Part shown: positions 1 to 6,077 of the stretch, one piece after another
How the letters are laid out: every line of letters starts with the position of its first letter
Position numbering within the stretch: position 1 is the stretch's first letter
Assembly (NCBI GenBank): GCA_934373375.1
Contig: CAKROP010000015.1
Location: 1-14,775, forward strand
DNA from: an uncultured Anaerosacchariphilus sp.
GTDB lineage: Bacteria; Bacillota; Clostridia; Lachnospirales; Lachnospiraceae
Direction: 5' to 3'
Length of the DNA stretch: 14,775 bases
The notes under the pieces: model-generated
What the model was told of the DNA's origin: nothing
Seen by the model: only the letters and a program-made list of their open reading frames with translations
Databases searched by the model: none
Made by a program: the position numbers and the translations under genes

Positions 1-98
1 CGGACACCGTGGTGAAAGAAGTTTGCGGGCGGCTGACGTTGAAAGGGGCGGAGAAGGCGCGGTGCGGTTATCCTAGGGCACCGTCCGTCTTAGACACA
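1..98. other. Unassigned window-edge segment, possibly the 3' end of an upstream + strand gene
   Basis: GC-rich sequence with no start codon and no recognisable product. Two + strand frames are open from the edge: one stops at 74-76 and one runs on to a stop at 144-146. The second would read through the promoter at 99-127, so the first is more compatible with a gene tail. A 6-bp hairpin (60-65 with 78-83) lies just after the first stop but has no T-run, so I do not call it a terminator. Confidence 0.25.
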
Positions 99-127
99 TT
101 GCCGTTTTCTCACATACATGCTATAAT
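99..127 (+). promoter_or_regulatory. Sigma-A-type promoter of the TSCPD gene
   Basis: TTGCCG at 99-104 and a perfect TATAAT at 122-127 are separated by 17 bp, the optimal spacing. Transcription would begin near 134, about 35 nt before the start codon at 169. An AGGAG ribosome binding site lies at 155-159. Confidence 0.8.
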
Positions 128-168
128 GAGAAACTGTATCAAGTAGAACCCAAAAGGAGTTACGAAAA

Positions 169-432
169 ATGGAATACATCTATAAAACAAAAGGCACCTG
201 TTCTTCCAAGATCCGCCTGGACATCAATGACGGCGTAGTCACCAATGTGGTCTACACCGGCGGCTGCGACGGCAACCTGAAAGCCATCCCCCGTCTGGTG
301 GACGGCATGACTGTGGAGCAGATCGAGGAGAAATGCAAAGGCATCCACTGCGGCTTCAAGTCCACATCCTGCGCCGACCAGCTGGCCTGCGCGGCCAGAG
401 AGGCTTACGAAGCAGAGAAGAAGCAGAAATAA
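169..432 (+). CDS. Stand-alone TSCPD-domain protein (TIGR03905-like), 87 aa
   Basis: A small soluble protein that is essentially one TSCPD domain, the cysteine-rich module otherwise found at the C terminus of some vitamin B12-dependent ribonucleotide reductases. Six cysteines are visible (residues 11, 33, 56, 61, 68, 74), with the signatures GGCDGN (31-36) and TSCADQLA (66-73). The family-naming proline of TSCPD is alanine here. The spaced cysteines suggest metal binding, but the cellular role of stand-alone members is not established. The start is supported by AGGAG nine bases upstream and by the promoter at 99-127. It is monocistronic: a terminator follows at 451-486. Family assignment is firm; function is unknown. 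Confidence 0.9.
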   Translation: MEYIYKTKGTCSSKIRLDINDGVVTNVVYTGGCDGNLKAIPRLVDGMTVEQIEEKCKGIHCGFKSTSCADQLACAAREAYEAEKKQK

Positions 433-450
433 GAATAAAGACACATTCCG

Positions 451-486
451 GGAAAAGCCGATACAAGAAGTGCGGCTTTTCCTTTT
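451..486 (+). terminator. Intrinsic terminator after the TSCPD gene
   Basis: A perfect 10-bp stem, GGAAAAGCCG (451-460) with CGGCTTTTCC (473-482), closes a 12-nt loop and is followed by TTTT (483-486). It begins 18 nt after the stop codon. Confidence 0.85.
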
Positions 487-496
487 GCTTTTCCGG

Positions 497-515
497 AAAT
501 TTCGCAAAGAAATTT
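497..515. repeat. Small inverted repeat upstream of the GNAT promoter
   Basis: AAATTTC (497-503) and GAAATTT (509-515) form a perfect 7-bp dyad around GCAAA, ending 11 bp before the -35 box at 527. It could be an operator for the downstream promoter or simply AT-rich spacer; nothing else supports a function. Confidence 0.3.
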
Positions 516-526
516 GGCTTTGGGAA

Positions 527-555
527 TTGTAAAGTTATTTTATATGGAATATACT
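527..555 (+). promoter_or_regulatory. Promoter of the first GNAT gene
   Basis: TTGTAA at 527-532 and TATACT at 550-555 with exactly 17 bp between them. Transcription would start near 562, downstream of the in-frame ATGs at 514 and 544. This rules those out as starts for transcripts from this promoter and supports the ATG at 598. Confidence 0.7.
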
Positions 556-597
556 TTGGATAATACGGAAAAATCCAGAAAGAAAAGAGTGAACAGT

Positions 598-1200
598 ATG
601 GCAGAGACAGAGCTTCGGATCCGCCGGGCGACACTGGCGGACGCGGAAAATATTTTGGATATTTACAGACCTTACGTGGAGGAAACCGTCATTACCTTTG
701 AGTATCTGGTACCGAGTCTGGAGGAGTTTCGGGAGCGCATCGACCATACCCTTGAGAAATATCCCTACATCGTGGCGGAGCGGGACAGCGAGATCGTGGG
801 TTACGCCTACACCGGCGCGTTCAAGGGCCGGGCGGCCTACGACTGGGGCGTGGAGACGACCATCTATGTGAAGAAGGACTGCAAGCGGGGCGGCATCGGC
901 AGGAAATTGTATACAGCATTGGAAAAGGTATCGGCGGCCCAGCATATCCTGAACCTGAACGCCTGCATCGGCTATCCGGAGGTGGAGGACGAGTATCTGA
1001 CCCGGGACAGCGCCCATTTTCACGAGCATCTGGGCTACCGGCTGGTGGGAGAGTTCCACAAGTGCGGGTACAAGTTCGGCCGCTGGTATGATATGATCTG
1101 GATGGAGAAACTGATCGGCGATCACACGGCGGAGCCGAAGCCGGTGGTGCCGTTCCCGGAATTGGACGAGCTGACATTGCATAAGTGCGGCATCGAATAG
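598..1200 (+). CDS. GNAT N-acetyltransferase, phosphinothricin-acetyltransferase-like, 200 aa
   Basis: A GCN5-related N-acetyltransferase of the PAT/Bar/YwnH branch, which transfers acetyl from acetyl-CoA to small amines or amino-acid analogues; the natural substrate cannot be read from sequence. Visible features: LRIRRATLADAENILDIYRPYVEET at 6-30, the acetyl-CoA pyrophosphate loop RGGIGRKLY at 97-105, and the branch-typical GYKFGRWYDMIWMEK near 157-171. A 30-residue C-terminal extension follows the domain. I chose ATG 598 over the longer in-frame starts at 514 and 544 because the promoter (527-555) lies after or over them and because the family N terminus begins here. The ribosome binding site is weak (AAGAG, 585-589). 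No terminator follows. Confidence 0.88.
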   Translation: MAETELRIRRATLADAENILDIYRPYVEETVITFEYLVPSLEEFRERIDHTLEKYPYIVAERDSEIVGYAYTGAFKGRAAYDWGVETTIYVKKDCKRGGIGRKLYTALEKVSAAQHILNLNACIGYPEVEDEYLTRDSAHFHEHLGYRLVGEFHKCGYKFGRWYDMIWMEKLIGDHTAEPKPVVPFPELDELTLHKCGIE

Positions 1201-1258
1201 CTGTGTAACATTCTTTTTAAACATAAAAGTGTAACTGTATTATAAGAAGTCCTTAGGC

Positions 1259-1273
1259 GAGTTATGTAAACTA
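1259..1273 (+). repeat. Intergenic copy of the TTATGTAAACTA repeat
   Basis: GAGTTATGTAAACTA lies in the AT-rich gap between the two GNAT genes. Its 15 bases are identical to 2330-2344 inside the radical SAM gene. Related copies are at 2203-2215, 8968-8984 and (10-base core) 5022-5031. Because this copy is non-coding, protein constraint cannot explain it. The rest of the 1201-1328 gap shows no convincing promoter or terminator. Confidence 0.6.
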
Positions 1274-1328
1274 AAAGACTTTAAAATGTATTGTTTTAAG
1301 AGATAATCAGACAGGAGATATATTTATC

Positions 1329-1820
1329 ATGATCAGACATGCGGAAATACAGGATTTAACGGCCATCGAGGCTGTATACGCCCACGCGCGGAAATTCATG
1401 GAGGAGACCGGCAACCCGAACCAGTGGGGCAAGAACCACCCGCCCAGGGCGACACTGGAGAACGCAATCGCGGTCCGGAAGCTCTATGTGCTGGAAGAGG
1501 ATGGCGCGATTCACGGTTCCTTCTACTTTGCCATCGAGGAGGAGCCCAATTATCGGAAGATTGACGACGGCTCCTGGCTGTCCGATGTGCCCTACGGCGT
1601 GATTCATATGGTGGCCAGTGACGGCACGATTCATGGATTTTTACAGCAGATTGTGATTTTCTGTGAGCGGCAGACGAAGCATCTGCGCATTGATACGCAC
1701 CATGACAACAAGGTCATGCAGCACGTGATCGCCAAGAACGGCTTCAGCCGCCGGGGTATCATTTATCTGGTAAATGGGGACGGTTCCGCCCGCATTGCCT
1801 ATGAGAAGCTGGGAGAATAA
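1329..1820 (+). CDS. GNAT-family N-acetyltransferase, 163 aa
   Basis: A second GNAT, not closely related to the one at 598. It begins MIRHAEIQDLTAIEAVYAHA, the usual first strand and helix of the fold, and includes a long insert typical of clostridial members (NPNQWGKNHPP, residues 29-39). The C-terminal half reads QTKHLRIDTHHDNKVMQHVIAKNGFSRRGIIYL (115-147), matching the LRLDT..N..M....K.GF pattern of GNATs that act on small molecules or protein N termini. The classical acetyl-CoA loop is degenerate. The substrate is unknown. ATG 1329 has AGGAG at 1313-1317. The gene ends 6 nt before the radical SAM gene, so the two are probably co-transcribed. Confidence 0.82.
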   Translation: MIRHAEIQDLTAIEAVYAHARKFMEETGNPNQWGKNHPPRATLENAIAVRKLYVLEEDGAIHGSFYFAIEEEPNYRKIDDGSWLSDVPYGVIHMVASDGTIHGFLQQIVIFCERQTKHLRIDTHHDNKVMQHVIAKNGFSRRGIIYLVNGDGSARIAYEKLGE

Positions 1821-1826
1821 GCGGCC

Positions 1827-3584
1827 ATGAAGCTTTTACTGACGGCGATCAACGCCAAATACATCCATTCCAACCTGGCAGTCTACAGCCTCCGGGCTTC
1901 CGCCGGATCCATCCGGAATCAGGTGGAGCTGGCCGAGTTCACGATTAATCACCGGACCGGAGAAATCCTGCGGGATATCTACCGGAAAAAGCCGGACGTG
2001 CTGTTCTTTTCCTGTTATATCTGGAATATGGTATATGTGACGGAGCTGACCGCCGAGTGCAAAAAGGTCATGCCGCAGGTGCCCATCTGGCTTGGCGGGC
2101 CGGAGGTGTCCTACGACGCGGAGCAGTATCTCCGGGCGCACCCGGAGGTGGACGGGATTCTCTGCGGCGAGGGGGAAGAGAGTTTTCGGAGGCTGGGAGA
2201 GTGTTATGTAAACTACAGGGCGGACGTGGAGCATCTGTCGCAGATACCGGGGCTGGTGTTTCGAAGAAATCTGACTCCTCAAAAGAAAAACGAAGAAACC
2301 GTTCCAAGTTTTACAGAGCACTCAGACAAGAGTTATGTAAACTATGAAGCGGGAGCGTGGGAGGTGGAGCAGATTCAGACGAATCCCCCGGCGCCCCTGG
2401 TCGATCTCTCCACCCTCCCCTTCCCCTACCAGGAGCTGACCGATTTTGAAAACCGCATCATCTACTACGAATCCAGCCGCGGCTGCCCCTTTTCCTGCAG
2501 CTACTGCCTTTCTTCCATAGATAAGAGCGTGCGTTTCCGGAGCCTCGAACTGGTGCTGCCGGAGCTGCAGTTCTTCCTGGATCGGAAGGTGCCCCAGGTG
2601 AAATTCGTGGATCGCACCTTCAACTGCCGCAAAAGCCACGCCATGGCCATCTGGCGATACCTGCTGGATCATGACAACGGCGTGACGAACTTCCACTTTG
2701 AGATTGCGGCGGATCTGCTGGATGAGGACGAGCTTGCGCTTATCGCGCGGATGCGGCCGGGGCTGATTCAGCTGGAAATCGGCGTCCAGTCCACGAACCC
2801 GCGGACTCTCGAAGCCATTTGCCGGAAGACAGACCTGGACGGGCTGCGGGATGTGGTGGCGAAGGTACACGCAGGGAAAAACATTCATCAGCATCTGGAT
2901 CTGATCGCGGGTCTGCCCTTCGAGGATTACGAGAGTTTCGGACGCTCCTTTAACGATGTTTACGCCATGCGGCCCGATCAGCTGCAGCTTGGTTTTCTGA
3001 AGGTCCTGAAGGGTTCCCAGATGCACCGGGAGGCGGAACAATACGGCATCATCCGCCGGGCGCTGCCGCCCTATGAGGTTTTATGTACGCCCTGGCTGCC
3101 CTTTTCTGACGTGCTGCGCCTGAAAATGGTGGAAGAAATGGTGGAAAACTACTATAATAGTCATCAATTCGATGAGACACTGGATGCCCTGGTTTCCAGG
3201 TTTCCGTCTCCCTTTGCTTTCTTTGAGCGGCTGGCAGAGTTTTATGAGAGCCGCCGGGAGGAGCAGCGGAAGCATTCCCGGGTGCAGCGGTACGAACTGC
3301 TGCTGGATTTTATCCGGGAGACATTTCCGGAAGAAGAGTGGTACTTCCGGCAGCTTCTGACCATCGATTACTATCTGCGGGAGCGGGCCAAGGCGCGGCC
3401 GTCCTTCGCGCCCGACCAGACGGCGTATAAGGAACAGCTTTCGGAGATCCTGCGGCAGACCGGGAAGCAGAATCATGTGGAGGCGGTGCCCGCAGGAGAC
3501 GGACAAGTCAAATATCTGGTATTCGATTATGAGAACCGGGATCCGCTGACCCATGCCGCGAGGGTGATAGAATATAAAGAATAA
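1827..3584 (+). CDS. B12-binding-domain radical SAM protein with DUF4080 C terminus, 585 aa
   Basis: Predicted cobalamin-binding radical S-adenosylmethionine enzyme of unknown reaction. The N-terminal part (about 1-125) looks like a B12-binding Rossmann domain: MKLLLTAINAKYIHSN, VLFFSCYIWN (58-67), WLGGPEVSYD (88-97), GILCGEGEESF (110-120). The 4Fe-4S/SAM motif is CPFSCSYC with cysteines 220, 224 and 227, preceded by ESSRG. ElGVQSTN-like and DLIAGLP-like radical SAM strands follow. The C-terminal third resembles DUF4080 (LGFLKVLKGSQMH, LPFSDVLRLKMVEEMVENYYNS). The B12-domain DxHxxG motif is not visible, so cobalamin may bind base-off/His-off. Residues about 148-180 form an unusually long, AT-rich linker between the usual IPGLVFRR and NPPAPLVDLSTLPFPY segments, and the tetrapeptide YVNY occurs twice (127-130, 170-173). 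GGGAG at 1811-1815 serves as the ribosome binding site. Confidence 0.88.
   Translation: MKLLLTAINAKYIHSNLAVYSLRASAGSIRNQVELAEFTINHRTGEILRDIYRKKPDVLFFSCYIWNMVYVTELTAECKKVMPQVPIWLGGPEVSYDAEQYLRAHPEVDGILCGEGEESFRRLGECYVNYRADVEHLSQIPGLVFRRNLTPQKKNEETVPSFTEHSDKSYVNYEAGAWEVEQIQTNPPAPLVDLSTLPFPYQELTDFENRIIYYESSRGCPFSCSYCLSSIDKSVRFRSLELVLPELQFFLDRKVPQVKFVDRTFNCRKSHAMAIWRYLLDHDNGVTNFHFEIAADLLDEDELALIARMRPGLIQLEIGVQSTNPRTLEAICRKTDLDGLRDVVAKVHAGKNIHQHLDLIAGLPFEDYESFGRSFNDVYAMRPDQLQLGFLKVLKGSQMHREAEQYGIIRRALPPYEVLCTPWLPFSDVLRLKMVEEMVENYYNSHQFDETLDALVSRFPSPFAFFERLAEFYESRREEQRKHSRVQRYELLLDFIRETFPEEEWYFRQLLTIDYYLRERAKARPSFAPDQTAYKEQLSEILRQTGKQNHVEAVPAGDGQVKYLVFDYENRDPLTHAARVIEYKE
2203..2215 (+). repeat. TTATGTAAACTA repeat, first copy in the radical SAM gene
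   Basis: GTTATGTAAACTA, identical over 13 bases to 1261-1273 and 2332-2344. It encodes Tyr-Val-Asn-Tyr (residues 127-130). Its distance to the next copy, 129 bp, is a whole number of codons. Confidence 0.6.
2330..2349 (+). repeat. TTATGTAAACTA repeat, second copy in the radical SAM gene
   Basis: Shares 15 bases (2330-2344) with the intergenic copy at 1259-1273 and 17 bases (TTATGTAAACTATGAAG, 2333-2349) with 8968-8984 in trmL. It encodes YVNYE (residues 170-174). It marks the 3' side of an AT-rich stretch that corresponds to an extra protein linker. Confidence 0.6.
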
Positions 3585-3633
3585 AAAAATCAGACTAAAA
3601 ACAGCGCAAACAGAAGGCTTGAACGAATTTTAG

Positions 3634-3642
3634 TGCTAAGAT
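3634..3642 (+). promoter_or_regulatory. Possible extended -10 element upstream of the exonuclease gene
   Basis: TGCTAAGAT fits a TGn extended -10 box, about 86 nt before the start at 3728. There is no recognisable -35 at 16-18 bp. The 3585-3727 gap has no clear terminator, so read-through from the radical SAM gene is also possible. Confidence 0.25.
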
Positions 3643-3727
3643 ACAGAAACAAGGCGCAATCAGCCCAGACAAGGACAGAGTATGCGCGTGGTAGTGAATG
3701 ATATAACAGAACGGAGAACATACGATT

Positions 3728-4441
3728 ATGATAAAAAACTACATCGCCCTGGATCTGGAGACCACCGGCCTCCACCCCTCAGAGGACCGCATCCTGGAAA
3801 TCGGCGCGGTAAAAGTAGTGAACGGAGAAATCACGGATCGCTATGAGACCCTGGTGAATCCGGGTATGGCCATCAGCCCCCGGATCCAGGCGCTGACCGG
3901 CATCGATGACGCCATGGCGGCCACAGGAAAAGATACCAAAACAGCGGTGACCGGGCTGTTGGACTTCTGCGGTGACCTGCCGCTTCTGGGCCACAATATC
4001 CTTTTCGACTACAGCTTCGTAAAGAAAAACGCGGTCAATCTGGGCCTGACCTTCGAAAAGGACGGCGTGGACACCCTGAAAATCGCCCGGGCGCTGCTGC
4101 CGGAGCTGGAGCATAAAAACCTGCCTTACCTGTGCGCCTATTATAAAATCGAGCAGGAGCGCGCCCACCGGGCATCCGACGACGCCTGCGCGGCTATGGA
4201 GCTCTACAGGCGGCTGGCGGTGGAATTTCCGGACAGCCCCGAAGAACTTTTTGCACCAAAGCCCCTCATTTGCAAGGTAAAAAAGCAGGGTCCGATTACG
4301 CCTGCGCAAAAAGGATACTTGAATGATCTGATAAAATATCATAAAATAAGCTTAAGTGTGCAGATTGACACACTGACTAAAAACGAAGCATCAAGAATCA
4401 TAGATAAAATTATTTCCGAGCATGGGAGGATTTTAAGATGA
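3728..4441 (+). CDS. DnaQ-like 3'-5' exonuclease (DEDDh), 237 aa
   Basis: A 3'-5' exonuclease of the DNA polymerase III epsilon/RNase T superfamily, cutting nucleotides from DNA or RNA 3' ends with two metal ions. The five DEDDh residues are visible: Asp9 and Glu11 (ALDLETTG), Asp94 (GHNILFDYSF), His147 and Asp152 (AHRASDDA). The nuclease domain covers about 1-165. A C-terminal segment, residues about 190-237, reads ITPAQKGYLNDLIKYHKI...DTLTKNEASRIIDKI, a small helical module seen at the ends of other clostridial exonucleases and possibly nucleic-acid binding; its DNA is clearly AT-richer than the nuclease part. It is too short and domain-poor to be PolC or DinG, so repair or RNA trimming is more likely than replication. 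GGAG at 3713-3716 precedes ATG 3728. The stop overlaps the next small gene (ATGA, 4438-4441). Confidence 0.9.
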   Translation: MIKNYIALDLETTGLHPSEDRILEIGAVKVVNGEITDRYETLVNPGMAISPRIQALTGIDDAMAATGKDTKTAVTGLLDFCGDLPLLGHNILFDYSFVKKNAVNLGLTFEKDGVDTLKIARALLPELEHKNLPYLCAYYKIEQERAHRASDDACAAMELYRRLAVEFPDSPEELFAPKPLICKVKKQGPITPAQKGYLNDLIKYHKISLSVQIDTLTKNEASRIIDKIISEHGRILR

Positions 4442-4539
4442 ACTGGTACGATAAGAAAAGCCGAAAAATCATTTCCACGATTATCATCGTCATCGTGGTT
4501 CTGGCCATGATACTGCCGATGTTGACCTACGCGCTGTAA
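4438..4539 (+). CDS. 33-aa single-pass membrane peptide
   Basis: A short open frame beginning inside the exonuclease stop codon (ATGA overlap) with a near-consensus ribosome binding site, GGGAGGA at 4424-4430, eight bases before ATG. The product starts MNWYDKKSRKII, a basic N terminus, followed by an uninterrupted hydrophobic run to the end (residues 11-33, with one Pro at 27). This predicts one membrane helix with the N terminus inside. Size and layout recall small Firmicutes membrane proteins such as Prli42 (a stressosome anchor) or DUF4044 peptides, but I cannot assign it to either. Overlap and the strong binding site imply translational coupling to the exonuclease. Function unknown. Confidence 0.75.
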   Translation: MNWYDKKSRKIISTIIIVIVVLAMILPMLTYAL

Positions 4540-4617
4540 GAGTCTTTCAGGCAGGAACGCATCGTGGCGGAGAATCCGGCAAAACAGTATTCTATTTTGG
4601 GAAAAAGAGGAGATATT

Positions 4618-6051
4618 ATGAAAAAGAGACAGTTACTGACAGCGGCTGTACTTTGCGCAGCCTTTCTGGCGGGCGGCACCACTGCGCTGGCGGCTGACAA
4701 TACGGCCATTCACAGCGGCGTCTATGTGGACGGTATCGACCTGTCCGGCATGACCCGGACCGAAGCGCTGGACGCCCTGAACAGCTATGTGGACGAGATG
4801 GGCGAAGAGACACTGACCCTGCACATCGGTGACAATGAGCTGACCCCGACCCTGGGCAAGCTGGGACTGACCAGCACCAATGAAGATGAGATTCTGGAGG
4901 AAGCCGTACAGCTTGGCAAGACCGGCAATATCATCAGGCGTTACAAGGACCGTAAGGATCTGGAGCATGAGAACAAGAATTATCAGCTGACCTGGGCGCT
5001 GGATGGCGAGCTGGTTACAGATTATGTAAACAACCAGTGTAAGAAATTTGATCAGGAGGCCGTGGACGCGACCCTGAAGCGGGAAGGCGGATCCTTTCAG
5101 ATTGTGGACGGACAGACCGGCATTGTGTTGGACGCGGACAGCTCCATTACCCTGATTACCGATTTTATAGAAAATGAGTGGGATCACACCAACGGTTCTC
5201 TGGATCTTCCGGTGGAGACCGATTATCCCAGAGGAACGGCGGAGGAACTCAGTAAGGTCAAGGATGTGCTTGGCACCTTTACCACCAGCTACAGCACCTC
5301 CGGCGCGGCCCGCTGTCAGAATATTGCCACCGGAACCGCCCATATTAACGGTACGGTGCTGTACCCGGGAGACACCTTCTCCGCGTATGAGGCGGTCAGT
5401 CCATTCTCTGAAGCCAACGGCTACGCCATGGCAGGATCTTACCTGAACGGCAAGGTGGTAGACAGTCTGGGCGGCGGCATCTGTCAGGTATCCACCACCC
5501 TGTACAATGCAGTTCTCCGGGCGGAGCTGGAGGTGACGGAGCGTTCCAACCATTCCATGATCGTGACCTACGTGGAGCCTGCGGACGACGCAGCCATCGC
5601 GGGAACTTATAAGGATTTGAAGTTTAAGAATACACTGGACGCACCGGTCTATATTGAGGGCGTGACCAGCGGCAAGCAGGTGACTTTCACCATCTATGGA
5701 CAGGAGACTCGTCCGTCCAACCGGACTCTGAAGTTCGAGAGCGTCACTTTGAGCACCACGGAGCCGGGTGTACAGATTATCGCGGACGCGGGTCAGCCCA
5801 TCGGCTATATCACCCGTGAGAGCGCGCACAAGGGCGTGGTAGCGGAGCTGTATAAGCATGTCTATGTGGGCGGTAAGGAAGAGAGTGTCACCAAGGTCAA
5901 TAAGAGTAACTACAAGGCGACGCCCCGGACGATTACGGTGGGTATCGCGGGCGATCCGGATCTGTCCAATGAACTGCAGGCAGCCATTGCCACCCAGGAT
6001 GAAGCTACGGTCAACGCGACCCTGGCGTCCTGTGTCGCGAGAATGCAGTAA
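4618..6051 (+). CDS. Exported VanW-family protein with YoaR-like putative peptidoglycan-binding domain, 477 aa
   Basis: A secreted or surface protein. The N terminus is a signal peptide (basic KKR, hydrophobic core to about residue 22, cleavage likely after ALA-A near 25-26). Residues about 35-200 match the YoaR-like putative peptidoglycan-binding module (GVYVDGIDLSGMTRTEAL at 35-51). The VanW domain spans about 220-350, with YPGDTFSAYEAVSPFSEANGYAMAGSY and the signature GGGICQVSTTLYNAVLRAELE (285-305), followed by the usual NHS...Y.EPG-DAA stretch. A C-terminal domain of about 100 residues has G5-like character. The biochemical role of VanW is unknown; the name comes from vanB clusters and does not indicate vancomycin resistance. 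ATG 4618 is preferred over the upstream in-frame GTG at 4564 because AGGAG at 4608-4612 and the signal peptide both point to it. Confidence 0.9.
   Translation: MKKRQLLTAAVLCAAFLAGGTTALAADNTAIHSGVYVDGIDLSGMTRTEALDALNSYVDEMGEETLTLHIGDNELTPTLGKLGLTSTNEDEILEEAVQLGKTGNIIRRYKDRKDLEHENKNYQLTWALDGELVTDYVNNQCKKFDQEAVDATLKREGGSFQIVDGQTGIVLDADSSITLITDFIENEWDHTNGSLDLPVETDYPRGTAEELSKVKDVLGTFTTSYSTSGAARCQNIATGTAHINGTVLYPGDTFSAYEAVSPFSEANGYAMAGSYLNGKVVDSLGGGICQVSTTLYNAVLRAELEVTERSNHSMIVTYVEPADDAAIAGTYKDLKFKNTLDAPVYIEGVTSGKQVTFTIYGQETRPSNRTLKFESVTLSTTEPGVQIIADAGQPIGYITRESAHKGVVAELYKHVYVGGKEESVTKVNKSNYKATPRTITVGIAGDPDLSNELQAAIATQDEATVNATLASCVARMQ
5022..5031 (+). repeat. Ten-base core of the TTATGTAAAC repeat in the VanW gene
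   Basis: TTATGTAAAC, encoding Tyr-Val-Asn (residues 136-138 of the VanW protein), matches the first 10 bases of the repeat. The following bases diverge (AACC instead of TA). This copy is the weakest of the five and could be chance. Confidence 0.35.
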
Positions 6052-6077
6052 GGGATACACACAAAGGAGCGGACAGC

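Noticed and set aside
514..597. Longer N termini for the first GNAT (ATG at 514 or 544)
   Set aside because: The promoter at 527-555 would place transcription start after both codons, and the added residues do not match the family N terminus.
535..1224. A 229-codon open frame on the - strand opposite the first GNAT
   Set aside because: No motif or ribosome binding site; the opposite strand is a clear acetyltransferase. Similar shadows opposite other genes (for example 2322-3041, 6108-6914, 7809-8516) were dismissed for the same reason.
3585..3727. A small gene or structured RNA in the gap before the exonuclease
   Set aside because: No frame with a ribosome binding site and no stable hairpin found by eye; only a weak extended -10 box.
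4618..6051. VanW protein as a vancomycin-resistance gene
   Set aside because: VanW is not required for resistance and is common in Clostridia; no vanHAX/vanRS or D-Ala-D-Lac genes are present.
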